Positions 1-8,751 of a DNA stretch of 64,000 nt are shown here, in pieces. The stretch is taken from contig JADEXA010000014.1 of the NCBI GenBank assembly GCA_015207365.1, positions 1 to 64,000 on the forward strand. Direction: 5' to 3'. The notes beneath the pieces are model-generated. The model made no database searches, was not told the origin of the DNA, and worked only from the letters and a program-made list of their open reading frames with translations. Origin of the DNA: Vacuolonema iberomarrocanum LEGE 07170 (GTDB taxonomy: Bacteria; Cyanobacteriota; Cyanobacteriia; Elainellales; Elainellaceae). A program made the translations under genes and the position numbers. Each line of letters opens with the position of its first letter. Within the stretch, counting starts at the first letter, position 1.

Positions 1-58
1 CTTCTTTAACGTAGATATCGATAATCTTTTTACGGAAGTCAAGCGAATAGGGTTGCAC
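1..58 (-). CDS. IS630-family transposase, N-terminal fragment (runs off left edge)
   Basis: Reading leftwards from a GTG at 58-56, the minus strand encodes VQPYSLDFRKKIIDIYVKE and stays open to the window edge. A start of the form M-x-PYSLDFRxKI is the usual opening of IS630-type DDE transposases, just ahead of their helix-turn-helix. Only 19 residues are visible, so the family call rests on this one motif, and whether the gene is intact cannot be judged. The IS end should lie within the next 100 bases to the right. A weak 8-bp hairpin (88-95 with 108-115) is there, but no terminal repeat can be confirmed. Confidence 0.6.
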   Translation of the reverse strand, partial: MQPYSLDFRKKIIDIYVKE

Positions 59-574
59 CTCAAGTCGTCCCCTAGGAAATAAACATTCTATTCTAAGTGT
101 ACCTCACTAGAATAGGAAACGCTATATTTTTCTTTAACGTATACTTTCATAAGTTTCTTTATTAGAACTTTTCCTGACAGCGAACCTTCATAGAACGTCT
201 TGATTACTTGACTTGGCATTGCCGCATTCCTCTGTTCTAACTAAACGTGAGTTCGGGATAAAGAATCTTAGAGCCTTGTTCTTCCGTCGATGGATGATTG
301 CTCAGTCTGATTTTCACTTTCAATCGTTCTTGATCTTGCGAATCTTCTCAATAAGGAAGCCTATTGCCAATAGAGACTTTATTCCATCATGCTTGAATCA
401 ACGATTTAAGGGCTTTATAAATAATCTTGATTCTACGGCCATGTTTTTTGATTGCAATCAGTCGCAACTGATGTAGAAATAATCCGGTTTTCATCGACCA
501 GCAGAACGCCAACGTAGCGCAGCATCCATACCCCATCATCGGTTTGCCTATAACCTGCCATCAATCAGAAATCG
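59..574. other. Gene-poor AT-rich spacer beside an IS fragment
   Basis: No convincing gene is present. An 87-codon plus-strand ORF at 213-476 has no recognisable motif and an unlikely composition. A minus-strand reading of 42 codons at 561-433 (…VWMLRYVGVLLVDEN…) looks more protein-like and may be a decayed remnant of an inserted gene, but it matches nothing I know. The stretch looks more A+T-rich than the hydrogenase genes, which fits IS-related debris between the transposase fragment and the hox operon. Confidence 0.35.
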
Positions 575-668
575 TTGGAGGGTTTAGAAACCAAAGATGA
601 TTTTTGTCTAAGAAGCTGCGTGCCGCACAGCTTCTCAGACAAAAATCATCCCCTCAATCAGCACTGCC
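575..668. repeat. Palindromic element G1, overlapping the hoxW stop codon
   Basis: Long hairpin: GATGATTTTTGTCT… and its complement …AGACAAAAATCATC flank a second inner stem around 612-640. The right arm (ATCATCCCCTCAATCAGCA) is nearly identical to that of element G2 at 19001-19088. The pentamer AATCG occurs on both sides (570-574 and 669-673), as it does around G2. The last hoxW codons and its stop lie inside the right arm. Confidence 0.7.
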
Positions 669-1173
669 AATCGGTGTATAGCTGGCGTACCTGCGCTAGC
701 GCTAATGCCTTGCCCGCCGCCGCCGTCGGTGAGAGGGTTGCACCCATGTCAAAATTGATGGCTGGGATTGTCAATTGATACGCGACGGGGGTTTCGTGAT
801 AGAGCCATTTTGCCAGCGCCAGGAGGGCGGACGGTGTCGCGGCGTGGGTGGTGAACGTAACGCCTTCATCAGGATGCAAACGTTGCAGCGTAATGTCAGG
901 GGGAGCCGTTGCAGGGGCGATCGCCGCATCGACAAACACAACCTGCTGAACGAGCGCAATTTCAGCCGCCAATTCTGGGGTGAGTTGATGGCAAGGTAGC
1001 ACTTTCACCCCGGCTAGGTGCCAGGCCAGAACCGTCTCGGCGACCTGATAGCCAACCCCATCGTCCCCGCGCAGCGTATTCCCATAGCCAATCACCAGCG
1101 TCGTGAGTTGCGCCGCTCCACGCACTGATGTGGCTGGGGAGTCCATCGGGTTGACCTCACGCCCAGCCGTCAT
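658..1173 (-). CDS. hoxW: Hydrogenase maturation protease HoxW
   Basis: Nickel-dependent endopeptidase of the HyaD/HybD/HycI family. It removes the C-terminal peptide of the large subunit HoxH once the NiFe centre is built. 171 residues, usual for the family. The N-terminal strand and metal motif are visible (LVIGYGNTLRGDDGVG, Asp37/38), as are FVDAA with Asp82 and TTHAATPSALL with His110, matching the acidic and histidine nickel ligands of HybD. The ATG directly follows the stop of the upstream phosphatase gene (TAAATG), so translational coupling is likely. It is the last gene of the hox cluster, and its substrate is encoded about 2.4 kb upstream in the same direction. The final Cys codon and stop fall within palindromic element G1, so the end of the protein may have been set by insertion of that element. 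Confidence 0.93.
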   Translation of the reverse strand: MTAGREVNPMDSPATSVRGAAQLTTLVIGYGNTLRGDDGVGYQVAETVLAWHLAGVKVLPCHQLTPELAAEIALVQQVVFVDAAIAPATAPPDITLQRLHPDEGVTFTTHAATPSALLALAKWLYHETPVAYQLTIPAINFDMGATLSPTAAAGKALALAQVRQLYTDWQC

Positions 1174-2421
1174 TTAGCAATACTCCGCCGTAACTTCCTT
1201 CTGGCCCGCACGCAATACATCAATCAACGTCTCAACCAAACTACGACGAATGGAGATATTTTTAGGCAGTAAAGGATTTTGATAAAACTCGTTAATACTT
1301 TGCCCCACCAAGAAATGGATGGAGTCGGCTTGCAAAATTTCCCGTGCCAGTAAGTAGGCACCGTTATTGTCAAACTGCAACAGACCCACATCGCAGTTGC
1401 AGTTGCGAATATACTCTGTCGCCTTGGATAAGGTCAAAATTCCTTCGGTAACCAAATCCACACAGCTCAGCATGCCAATGGGAGGAAGCTCTCGCCGCAT
1501 GGTTGAGAGATCCATATCAACAATTTCCCCCAGAAAACTCGCGACGATGTTGCCCGTTGTCCCCCCACAAATGACTTTGCGTCCAGCAAAATTGAGGAGG
1601 CGATTGACATATACTTCATCCTGCTCGGTATCTAAGGGTGGCCCCGTAAAAATCATCAAGGGATTGCGTTTGCGAACATAGACACCAACAAAGCTGGCAT
1701 CGTCTCCGATCATCCCCTGATACAACATATTCGTGTGGTTGAGGACATCTTTGATAATGGTGCGCGCCGTATGGGCTTTATTCACTAAAATCTGCTCAAT
1801 ATATTTAGCGATGTTGTCCCAGCCCCAGCCAAAGTTCATCGTCATACCCATACCGGCATAGAGCACCCCATCACTAATTACCCCAAGAAAGTCATCCCGC
1901 TCAAGATAGCCTTCTCCAATTTGAATTTTTCGACCCAAGATTTCCTGCGTTTGCATAACCAATGGCACGACTTTGCCATGGTGGCAATAAAACGGCTGGG
2001 GATTGTCAAAGTTAATGACTTGGAAATAGTTATCCGCCGGATTAATTTGCAGAATCGTAAAGGTAGAGTAAGCAATCTTGCGAACCTGGCAAATGGGGAG
2101 GGTAGCAATGATGGTTTCCAGGACTTTTTCTAAGGCGACATCCGCATTCAACATCTTGATCAAGATTTCGGTCGTCAGTGTGGCTAGAATATTGGCCTTG
2201 ACCCCACTGCCCAACCCATCAGACAACACAACGGTAACTTTGTCCTCTGTCTTTAAATACTTGATTTTATCGCCACACAGCTCTTCGCCTAGCTTGTTCA
2301 AACTGCTAGCTGTGATATCAAGAAAATTGTCAGCCTGCATGACCTCTTTAAGAGATGGATGGGGCGTTGATGGCAGTCTGACTGGCGTATCCATAGACAA
2401 ACCTTGTGACGATGAATGCAT
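1174..2421 (-). CDS. SpoIIE/PP2C-type serine phosphatase linked to hydrogenase
   Basis: 415-residue protein with a PP2C-like (SpoIIE/RsbU) catalytic domain at about 30-250. Metal-binding motifs are visible: SDGLGSG (67-73), GVISDG (180-185) and GDDAS (239-243). Residues 255-400 form a second domain I cannot name, containing CGGTTGN and NCNCD. Relatives of this two-domain protein occur, from memory, in gene clusters of [FeFe] hydrogenases in Clostridia and Thermotogae, so a role in hydrogenase control rather than sporulation is inferred. It lies 26 bases after the PAS gene and directly abuts hoxW. A shorter start at Met10 is possible. Its target protein is unknown; no anti-sigma factor or STAS protein is seen in the window. 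Confidence 0.8.
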   Translation of the reverse strand: MHSSSQGLSMDTPVRLPSTPHPSLKEVMQADNFLDITASSLNKLGEELCGDKIKYLKTEDKVTVVLSDGLGSGVKANILATLTTEILIKMLNADVALEKVLETIIATLPICQVRKIAYSTFTILQINPADNYFQVINFDNPQPFYCHHGKVVPLVMQTQEILGRKIQIGEGYLERDDFLGVISDGVLYAGMGMTMNFGWGWDNIAKYIEQILVNKAHTARTIIKDVLNHTNMLYQGMIGDDASFVGVYVRKRNPLMIFTGPPLDTEQDEVYVNRLLNFAGRKVICGGTTGNIVASFLGEIVDMDLSTMRRELPPIGMLSCVDLVTEGILTLSKATEYIRNCNCDVGLLQFDNNGAYLLAREILQADSIHFLVGQSINEFYQNPLLPKNISIRRSLVETLIDVLRAGQKEVTAEYC

Positions 2422-2447
2422 GACCGATCAAGTAGTGTCGTCTGTGT

Positions 2448-3029
2448 TTAACTGTCGTCTGTGTTTAATAAAGAGAGCGAATCAATTGCTTCTGGCTGCA
2501 GCATTTGAATAATCTTCAGCAAACTCACTTGTGTCTCAGCGGTGGTTTCTCCCAACAAACCGGCAATTTCTTGCACGACTTTCATCTGGTGATTAACCAC
2601 CTCATTCACTTGTTTGATGGTTTCTTGCCTGAGCTTAGACAGTTCTCGCTTTTGCGCGAGTTGATGACTAAAGTCCGTCATGATGCAAGCGACAATGCCT
2701 TCATCTTCAATGGGAAAGATGACCTGATTGAGCAGTAGACCCAGTTGGCGATATTCCTTCAAGTGATGGCGAACCACCGTGCCCGTTTCCCACACCCGAT
2801 TAAAGTCACTCACGTCATCCAAAATCGTCTCCGCAGGCTGACCGACCGCATCGTCTGGTTTCACGTGAAACATCTGGCAAAATGCAGGATTCACCAATCT
2901 GATGTAGAGATCCGCATCAACCACAATCAAGCCGTTGGGGTCGTATTCCCACAGCAGCTGCCAGAGGTGATTGGGGACGTTGGCGCCGATAGATTGGGTC
3001 AACATAATAGGAATCGTTGTGGAGGGCAT
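2448..3029 (-). CDS. PAS-domain protein in hox operon
   Basis: 193 residues. A single PAS fold occupies about 20-125 (LIVVDADLYIRLVNPAFCQMF, then VKPDDAVGQPAETIL). It is followed by a helical tail (VNHQMKVVQEIAGLLGETTA) of the kind I recall at the ends of PAS segments in clostridial hydrogenase-associated proteins. No kinase, GGDEF or DNA-binding domain is present, so it is probably a sensory input subunit. The phosphatase gene follows 26 bases downstream, suggesting the two form a sensor/effector pair. Cys35 (NPAFCQMF) and Cys117 (IVACIMTDF) are the only cysteines I see. No heme or flavin motif can be confirmed by eye. Confidence 0.8.
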   Translation of the reverse strand: MPSTTIPIMLTQSIGANVPNHLWQLLWEYDPNGLIVVDADLYIRLVNPAFCQMFHVKPDDAVGQPAETILDDVSDFNRVWETGTVVRHHLKEYRQLGLLLNQVIFPIEDEGIVACIMTDFSHQLAQKRELSKLRQETIKQVNEVVNHQMKVVQEIAGLLGETTAETQVSLLKIIQMLQPEAIDSLSLLNTDDS

Positions 3030-3165
3030 TCAGGACAGACGACGATGGTTCAACCCAATCAATGGGCAGCGATCGCTCAAGGCATCTAGGAAGGAATCGA
3101 CCATTCATGGGTAGCGCCGATGAATGACCAACGTCTCAAACAAGCTCTCAGGCTAAGGCAGCAAT

Positions 3166-3438
3166 CTAAACCGCCGATAGGCTTGCTTGAATTGCTGGCA
3201 GAATATTGGTTTCAAATTTAGCTTCTACATCTTGGGGGCTGATGTTGGTAAAGCAGGTGTCATGAAACTTCATCACAATGCCCTGACTGCACGCTTCTAA
3301 ACAGAAAGATCCTTTAAGTTCAATGTCGTCTTCTAAGCCATGTTTTTTGATCAACGCTTGCAGTTGAGGCAACACGTCATAGACACCGAGTTGGTGACAA
3401 GCCGATCCCATGCAGAGAAACAGGTTTTCTTTAGCCAT
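3166..3438 (-). CDS. Thioredoxin-like [2Fe-2S] ferredoxin
   Basis: 90-residue single-domain protein of the NuoE C-terminal/Clostridium-type thioredoxin-like ferredoxin fold. The four cluster ligands are in the expected arrangement: C9-x4-C14 (CMGSAC) and C46-x3-C50 (CLEAC). It resembles the [2Fe-2S] halves of HoxE and HoxF in this operon but stands alone, so it could carry electrons to or from the diaphorase or feed redox state to the PAS/phosphatase pair. It is placed between hoxH and the PAS gene, with an 80-base gap after hoxH and 136 bases before the PAS start. Confidence 0.88.
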   Translation of the reverse strand: MAKENLFLCMGSACHQLGVYDVLPQLQALIKKHGLEDDIELKGSFCLEACSQGIVMKFHDTCFTNISPQDVEAKFETNILPAIQASLSAV

Positions 3439-3518
3439 TGTGAGGGTTCTCGCTAGGTTTCACAGGGCAGTTGGGGCTAGGGAATGAATGGGTGGCGATC
3501 GCACGTCATACCGATAAC

Positions 3519-4946
3519 CTAATGCCGGTACACCTCTTTCGCCAGGGTGCCATCGGGTTTCATCAGTTGAATGTGCAACGGCATTTGCCCGATCGCGTGG
3601 GTTGAACAAGAGAGGCAAGGGTCATAGCAGCGAATCCCCGCTTCCACTCGATTCAAAAAGCCTTCGGGAATTTCTTCCCCATGGATGTAATGTTGGGCAA
3701 TTTGGGTCACGGTTTTATTCATCGCCAGATTGTTATGCCCGGTGGCAATAATCAGATTGACCTTTTTAATCAGGCCATATTCATCGACCTGGTAGTGGTG
3801 GAACAAGGTACCACGCGGTGCTTCGCTCACGCCTATACCTTCTAGGGTATTGACTCCAGCCTCTGCCCGGACGCGACTGGAAACAATGTCAGGGTCATCC
3901 ATCAATATCTGGATCTTTTCGAGGCAGGCCAGGATTTCAACCAGGCGCGCATAGTGGTAGAGGAAGGAAGAGGTGGGGACTCCTCCAGCATAGCTGCGAA
4001 ATTCCTGAAGTTCTTGGTCAGCGGCGGGGGTACCAATGCGATCGCAGGTGTTGAGCCGCGCCAATGGCCCCACCCGATAGATGCCGTCGGGATAGCCCAA
4101 AGGTTTGTAGTACGGAAACTTCAGGTACGACCAGTCTTCTACCGCTTCGCCCAGAAAGTCTTGATAATCATCTTCGCTGAGGTGGTCGGCGACGATGTTG
4201 CCCTGGCTATCCGTAAACCGGAGAACCCCATCGTAATGCTCCCACTCTCCCGTTTTGCTCACCAGGCTCATGAAGAGAGACGGGAACTCTCCAAAAACAT
4301 TCACCTCTTCTTTCATCGGGCCAGCGATCAGTCCTTTGAAGATATCCAACGCCTTGCGAATCGTCTCAAAGGATTCTGGTAAGCGCTCCACAATCCAAGC
4401 ACGACCGTCTTCGCTGAGGGGAGAGCGCACGCCCCCCGGCACCGTCCAAGCGGCATGGATCTTGCGCCCCCCCAAGATTTCGATAATCTGCTGACCAAAC
4501 TGGCGCAGCCGGATGCCAGCCCTAGCCAAGTCGGGGTCGGCAGCAATCAACCCAAAGACGTTGCGTTTGGCGGGGTCACTGTCCCATCCCAAGAGGAAAT
4601 CGGGGCTGCTCAGATGGAAGAAGGATAGGGCATGGGATTGGGTAATTTGCCCTAAGTTCATCAATCGCCGCAACTTATCTGCCGCCACGGGAATTTTAAC
4701 CGCGAGAATTTTGTCTCCCGTTTTGGCCGAACAAATCAAGTGGCTGACAGGACAAATGCCGCAGATGCGAGCGGTAATACCGGCCATTTCGGTGAAGGGG
4801 CGGCCTTCACAGAATTTTTCAAACCCCCGATACTCCACAACATGGAACTGAGCCTTGTCCACATCTCCAGCATCATTGAGAAAAACAGAGATTTTGGCAT
4901 GGCCTTCGATACGGGTGACGGGATCAATAACAACGGTTTTGGACAT
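3519..4946 (-). CDS. hoxH: Bidirectional [NiFe] hydrogenase large subunit HoxH
   Basis: Catalytic subunit holding the NiFe(CN)2CO centre; reversible H2 oxidation and proton reduction coupled to NAD(P)(H). 475 residues, typical for HoxH. The family N-terminus is [10 protein letters not shown]. The nickel ligands are visible at both ends: [10 protein letters not shown] (Cys62, Cys65) and [10 protein letters not shown] (Cys444, Cys447). Maturation should cleave after His450, removing Ala451-His475, about 25 residues; the protease is HoxW, encoded in the same cluster. The gene starts 26 bases after cp12 with a GGAGG-type site. Cytoplasmic; no signal peptide. Confidence 0.97.
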   Translation of the reverse strand: MSKTVVIDPVTRIEGHAKISVFLNDAGDVDKAQFHVVEYRGFEKFCEGRPFTEMAGITARICGICPVSHLICSAKTGDKILAVKIPVAADKLRRLMNLGQITQSHALSFFHLSSPDFLLGWDSDPAKRNVFGLIAADPDLARAGIRLRQFGQQIIEILGGRKIHAAWTVPGGVRSPLSEDGRAWIVERLPESFETIRKALDIFKGLIAGPMKEEVNVFGEFPSLFMSLVSKTGEWEHYDGVLRFTDSQGNIVADHLSEDDYQDFLGEAVEDWSYLKFPYYKPLGYPDGIYRVGPLARLNTCDRIGTPAADQELQEFRSYAGGVPTSSFLYHYARLVEILACLEKIQILMDDPDIVSSRVRAEAGVNTLEGIGVSEAPRGTLFHHYQVDEYGLIKKVNLIIATGHNNLAMNKTVTQIAQHYIHGEEIPEGFLNRVEAGIRCYDPCLSCSTHAIGQMPLHIQLMKPDGTLAKEVYRH

Positions 4947-4972
4947 GGGTCAGACCTCCTTTATCGAGGCGT

Positions 4973-5206
4973 CTAGTCCTCGTATATGCGAGCTTCGGGA
5001 GCTTCGGGATTCTCTTCGACATACTTCTGGAAATTCGTTTTTGGGGGAACTTGGTGTTGGTGAGAGACTTCTGCACGCATCTCCTCAACAATGTCCCAAG
5101 CGGCCGCACATTCGGGAGAGGTTTCGCCCTTCTCGGCACAGATGCGGTGGGCGTCGTCGAGGGCTTTTGTCAACTCGGCCTGGAATTTTGCACTATCTAC
5201 ACTCAT
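4973..5206 (-). CDS. CP12-family protein lacking the C-terminal cysteine pair
   Basis: 77 residues. CP12 is a small, largely disordered redox switch that ties GAPDH and phosphoribulokinase into an inactive complex in the dark. The N-terminal cysteine pair (Cys23, Cys33) and the signature AAAWDIVEEM are intact, and the tail ends in the family's RIYED. The two cysteines normally found as C-x8-C in the tail are replaced by Val63 and Ala72, so the GAPDH-binding disulfide cannot form in the usual way. It starts after a clear GAGGAG site, 21 bases behind hoxY and 26 ahead of hoxH. CP12-like genes inside hox clusters are, from memory, known in some other cyanobacteria. Whether this one acts on the Calvin enzymes or on hydrogenase is open. 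Confidence 0.88.
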   Translation of the reverse strand: MSVDSAKFQAELTKALDDAHRICAEKGETSPECAAAWDIVEEMRAEVSHQHQVPPKTNFQKYVEENPEAPEARIYED

Positions 5207-5227
5207 CGAACATACTCCTCAATCACG

Positions 5228-5779
5228 TTAGCCAAATTTGATCATGTCTCTGCCGACCATGGCGGGTTGCTGCCCCTGCAACAGAGGCTCTAGGGTCGCC
5301 CGGATGCGATCGGCAGACGGGGGACAGCCCGGCATAAAGATATCGATGGGCACCACTTCATGTACGGGTAGCACCCGATCTAGCAGCTCAGGCACGATGC
5401 CAGGGGCATGGGGTAAATGGGGGTTTTCATCGGCGAGTTCTAGGTACCCCCGTTCTAGAACAGGTTTGGCCCCCTCCCTTAGCATGTTCCGCATCGCCGG
5501 GACGTTGGCGGTCACCGCACAATCGCCAAAGGCAATCAGGGTTTGGGTACGGCGGCGCACCTGATAGATTAATTCGAGGTTGTCTTCATTGGCCACCGCG
5601 CCTTCCACCAGACACACATCCACCCCTTCGGGATAGTCCTTGAGGTCACACCCCACCGGGCTATAGACCACATCGACAAGGTCGGCCAGGTCAATTAAGA
5701 ACTCATCGAGATCTAAAAATGACATGTGGCAGCCAGAGCAACCGGCCAGCCAGATTGTTGCGAACTTTATCTTGTCCAT
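5228..5779 (-). CDS. hoxY: Bidirectional [NiFe] hydrogenase small subunit HoxY
   Basis: 183 residues, the short form typical of HoxY, with one proximal [4Fe-4S] cluster. The ligand-bearing motifs are LAGCSGCHMSF (Cys14, Cys17), AFGDCAVTANVPAMRN and FMPGCPPSADRI. It carries electrons between the HoxH active site and HoxU. No twin-arginine signal, so the enzyme is cytoplasmic. The start overlaps the end of hoxU by 13 bases, implying coupled translation and fixed stoichiometry. Confidence 0.97.
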   Translation of the reverse strand: MDKIKFATIWLAGCSGCHMSFLDLDEFLIDLADLVDVVYSPVGCDLKDYPEGVDVCLVEGAVANEDNLELIYQVRRRTQTLIAFGDCAVTANVPAMRNMLREGAKPVLERGYLELADENPHLPHAPGIVPELLDRVLPVHEVVPIDIFMPGCPPSADRIRATLEPLLQGQQPAMVGRDMIKFG

Positions 5780-6483
5780 TCACGTTTCTCCCGTGCGGTG
5801 GATAGGAAGGCAAACTTATCGCGATCGCGCTGTTTCTCACCCGTTGTCTCGCCCTTACGGAAGATGGCCCCCGTAGGGCACGCATCCACGCATTTGCCAC
5901 AGGATGTACAGGCACTGACCTCTCCCCAGGGCTGGTTGAGGCCCGACACAATGTAGCAGGCGGCACCCCGGTTGGCGACATCCCAAACATGGGCTCCTTC
6001 CACTTCGTCGCACACCCGGACACAGCGCGTACAAAGGATGCAGCGATTGTGGTCAATGCCAAAGCTGGGATGGGATAGATCCACCCCGCGATCGGGGAAG
6101 CGATAGGTAAAGCGGGAATGATCCATCCCGACTTCGATGGCAACATCTTGCAATTCGCAGTTGCCATTGGCAACACAGATGGAGCAGACATGGTTGCCCT
6201 CGGCAAAAATCAGCTCCACCGTCATCCGGCGATACTCCTGTAGCTTGGGGGTTTGGGTATGCACGACCATCCCTTCTGCCACTTCGGTGACGCAGGCGGG
6301 GAGCAGCTTATTGATGCCTTCGACCTCTACCAGGCAAAGGCGACAGGCTCCAATCGATGAAATGCCTTTCATCGCGCACAGCTTAGGAATGGGCACCCCA
6401 GCCTCTTGAGCGGCTTGTAGGAGGGTGGCTCCGGCTTCAATCGCTACATCTATATCATCAATTTTGAGAGTTTTGACAGCCAT
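5767..6483 (-). CDS. hoxU: Hydrogenase diaphorase iron-sulfur subunit HoxU
   Basis: 238 residues, NuoG N-terminal-like. Cluster ligands are visible in order: plant-type [2Fe-2S] Cys36, 47, 50, 64; a His/Cys [4Fe-4S] site in GNHVCSICVANGNC (His98, Cys100, 103, 109); and two [4Fe-4S] sets, CILCTRCVRVC (148-158) and CTSCGKCVDAC (192-202). It forms the electron wire between HoxF and HoxY. The gene lies 20 bases after hoxF and overlaps hoxY. Confidence 0.97.
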   Translation of the reverse strand: MAVKTLKIDDIDVAIEAGATLLQAAQEAGVPIPKLCAMKGISSIGACRLCLVEVEGINKLLPACVTEVAEGMVVHTQTPKLQEYRRMTVELIFAEGNHVCSICVANGNCELQDVAIEVGMDHSRFTYRFPDRGVDLSHPSFGIDHNRCILCTRCVRVCDEVEGAHVWDVANRGAACYIVSGLNQPWGEVSACTSCGKCVDACPTGAIFRKGETTGEKQRDRDKFAFLSTAREKREWTR

Positions 6484-6503
6484 TACATGTTCTCCCAGGA
6501 TGC

Positions 6504-8138
6504 TTAAAGGGTGACGGCCTCAGCGGCAGATGAGGTTCCATTGAGATAAGCCGGTTGCACCAGCAGATCGTCATATTCCTGGCGAAAATACTTGAGGGTA
6601 CTCAGCACCGGATTGGGGGCTGATTGCCCAAGGCCACATAAGCTGGTGTCTCGCACCATGAGACAAAGCGCTTCTAGCTTCTCTAAATCTGCTGCTGTGG
6701 CTTGTCGCTTCAACAATTTCGTCAGTAGGGCATAGAGCTGTACGGTACCCGTGCGACAGGGGACGCACTTGCCACAGGTTTCTCCCCGGCAAAACTCCAT
6801 GTAGAACTGGGCAATTTCGACCATGCTGGTGGTGTGATCCATGACTACCATGCCACCGGAGCCCATCATCGAGCCGATCGCCCGCAAGGAGTCATAGTCC
6901 ACGGGTGTATCCAGCATACTGGCAGGGATACAGCCACCGGATGGCCCGCCCGTTTGCACGGCCTTCACCTCGCCATCCGGGACGCCGCCCCCCATGTCTT
7001 CCACGATTTCCCGCAGGGTAATGCCCATGGGCACTTCAATCAGGCCGTTGTTACGAATCTTGCCCGTGAGGGCAAAGACCTTGGTACCCTTGCTATTTTC
7101 AGTGCCGATGCTGGCGTACCAGTCGGCCCCTTCGCGAATAATCGAAGTGATATTGGCAAAGGTTTCAACGTTATTAATCAATGTGGGACAGCCGTATAGC
7201 CCCTTTTCTGCGGGGTAGGGGGGACGAGGGACGGGGTTGCCTCGACCGCCTTCGATGGATTGAATCAACGCCGTTTCTTCGCCACAGACAAAGGCTCCGG
7301 CTCCAATCCGAATATCGACCTTGAAGTCGAAGGGGGAATCGAAAACTTGGCTCCCCAATAGGCCGTATTTTTTCGCCTGCTGAATGGCTTTTTGTAACCG
7401 TTTAATGGCCAGTGGATATTCCGCCCGGACATAGATGTAGCCGTGATTAGCGCCGATGGCATAACCGGCGATCGCCATCCCCTCTAAGACCAAATGAGGG
7501 TCACTTTCTAGGACACTGCGATCCATAAACGCACCCGGATCGCCCTCATCCCCGTTGCAAATGACATATTTCTGATTTCCCGGCATCTTGGCGACCGTGG
7601 CCCATTTCAGTCCAGTGGGATAGCCGCCCCCTCCGCGCCCCCGGAGCCCACTCTGCTGAATTTCGCCAACAACATCGACGGGTTCCATCTCATACAGGAC
7701 TTTGAAGAGGGACTGATACCCACCCAACGCGATGTAAGATTCGATCCGCTCTGGGTCGACCTTACCGCTGTGCTGACGCACGATCTTCATCTGTCGGGCA
7801 AAAAATGGATGTTGGGCGTCGCCTTTAATGGACTTGGCGGACCCACCATTTAGGGCTTCGATAATGCTAGGTGCATCCTCAGGCGTCACTTCTTCATACA
7901 GATCATCCTGCGGATCAATCTGCACGAGGGGGCCACGGCCACAAAATCCCATGCACCCAACCCCTATAACCTCTACCTGGTCAGATAGATTCTCATTCTC
8001 GACCGCCTGCTGTAAGTTGCCCATCACCGCTGTCGCATTGGCAGAGCGACAGCCTGTCGAAGTGCAGCAATGCACCTTAATCGGCCGTTGTCGAGCCTTT
8101 TCGGCGGCGGCCACATCCAGGAGTTCTGTCAGATTCAT
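6504..8138 (-). CDS. hoxF: Hydrogenase diaphorase FMN/NAD(P)H subunit HoxF
   Basis: 544 residues, NuoF-like with a fused N-terminal thioredoxin-like [2Fe-2S] domain (Cys25, Cys30, Cys62, Cys66). The Rossmann-like FMN and nucleotide sites are seen as [23 protein letters not shown] and [13 protein letters not shown], and the C-terminal [4Fe-4S] ligands as [10 protein letters not shown] and CGLGQ. It exchanges electrons with NAD(P)H. It follows hoxE after 76 bases, with a GGAGAGGAG stretch before its ATG. Confidence 0.97.
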   Translation of the reverse strand: MNLTELLDVAAAEKARQRPIKVHCCTSTGCRSANATAVMGNLQQAVENENLSDQVEVIGVGCMGFCGRGPLVQIDPQDDLYEEVTPEDAPSIIEALNGGSAKSIKGDAQHPFFARQMKIVRQHSGKVDPERIESYIALGGYQSLFKVLYEMEPVDVVGEIQQSGLRGRGGGGYPTGLKWATVAKMPGNQKYVICNGDEGDPGAFMDRSVLESDPHLVLEGMAIAGYAIGANHGYIYVRAEYPLAIKRLQKAIQQAKKYGLLGSQVFDSPFDFKVDIRIGAGAFVCGEETALIQSIEGGRGNPVPRPPYPAEKGLYGCPTLINNVETFANITSIIREGADWYASIGTENSKGTKVFALTGKIRNNGLIEVPMGITLREIVEDMGGGVPDGEVKAVQTGGPSGGCIPASMLDTPVDYDSLRAIGSMMGSGGMVVMDHTTSMVEIAQFYMEFCRGETCGKCVPCRTGTVQLYALLTKLLKRQATAADLEKLEALCLMVRDTSLCGLGQSAPNPVLSTLKYFRQEYDDLLVQPAYLNGTSSAAEAVTL

Positions 8139-8214
8139 CGTCTCCTCTCCTTTGCTGACTGAAGCCCAGGCATGAAGCGTTACGTCTGCCTATGGCCTCA
8201 GTTGAACCAATCAA

Positions 8215-8751
8215 TTACCCGTTCTCCCACCGCTTGACCTCGGTGAGCACTTGCTGAGCCTCTTGCTTACCCATGACCGTGCCATCGAGCACAACGGCAG
8301 GTGCAATTCCACAGGCTCCCAAACAGCGAGCTGCCATTAAAGAGACGTTGCCATCGGGGGTCGTTTCTCCAGCTTCAATGCCCAACTCGTCTTGCAGAGC
8401 ATCCATCACCTTCCCGCCACCTTTGACATAACAGGCTGTGCCCATGCACACCACACAGCTATGGGCTCCGGTGGGCTTGAGGGAAAACAAATGGTAGAAC
8501 GTGGCCACCCCATAGACGCGACTGAGGGGCAACTTCAGGCCTTGAGCAATATAGACTAATACATCTTCTTCCAGGTATCCGAAGGCATCTTGGGCAGCAT
8601 GGAGTACCTCAATCAAGGCATCTCCTTTGTACTGGTTTCGTTTCATTGTGATGTCGAGACGTTTGAGGCGACGGTCAACGTCTTTCGACGGCTTTGAAGC
8701 CCTTTCAGGTGCCTGGTCTTTTGAAGCGGATTTGGCGGTTGTAGCGACCAT
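8215..8751 (-). CDS. hoxE: Hydrogenase diaphorase [2Fe-2S] subunit HoxE
   Basis: 178 residues, NuoE-like. The cluster ligands are Cys102 and Cys107 (CMGTAC) and Cys143 and Cys147 (CLGAC). A helical N-terminal part runs about 35-90 after a Lys/Ser-rich leader of 30 residues that other HoxE proteins may lack. HoxE is thought to link the HoxFU diaphorase to ferredoxin or membrane donors. First gene of hoxEFUY-cp12-hoxH on the minus strand. The 5' side is a spacer of more than 500 bases, so the operon promoter probably lies there. Confidence 0.95.
   Translation of the reverse strand: MVATTAKSASKDQAPERASKPSKDVDRRLKRLDITMKRNQYKGDALIEVLHAAQDAFGYLEEDVLVYIAQGLKLPLSRVYGVATFYHLFSLKPTGAHSCVVCMGTACYVKGGGKVMDALQDELGIEAGETTPDGNVSLMAARCLGACGIAPAVVLDGTVMGKQEAQQVLTEVKRWENG

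Noticed and set aside
213..476. 87-codon plus-strand ORF near the left end
   Set aside because: No ribosome site, no motif and composition unlike protein. Lies in AT-rich IS-related DNA.
1174..3029. PAS plus phosphatase as a two-component histidine kinase system
   Set aside because: No H-box, HATPase or receiver domain in either protein. Motifs are of PP2C/SpoIIE type.
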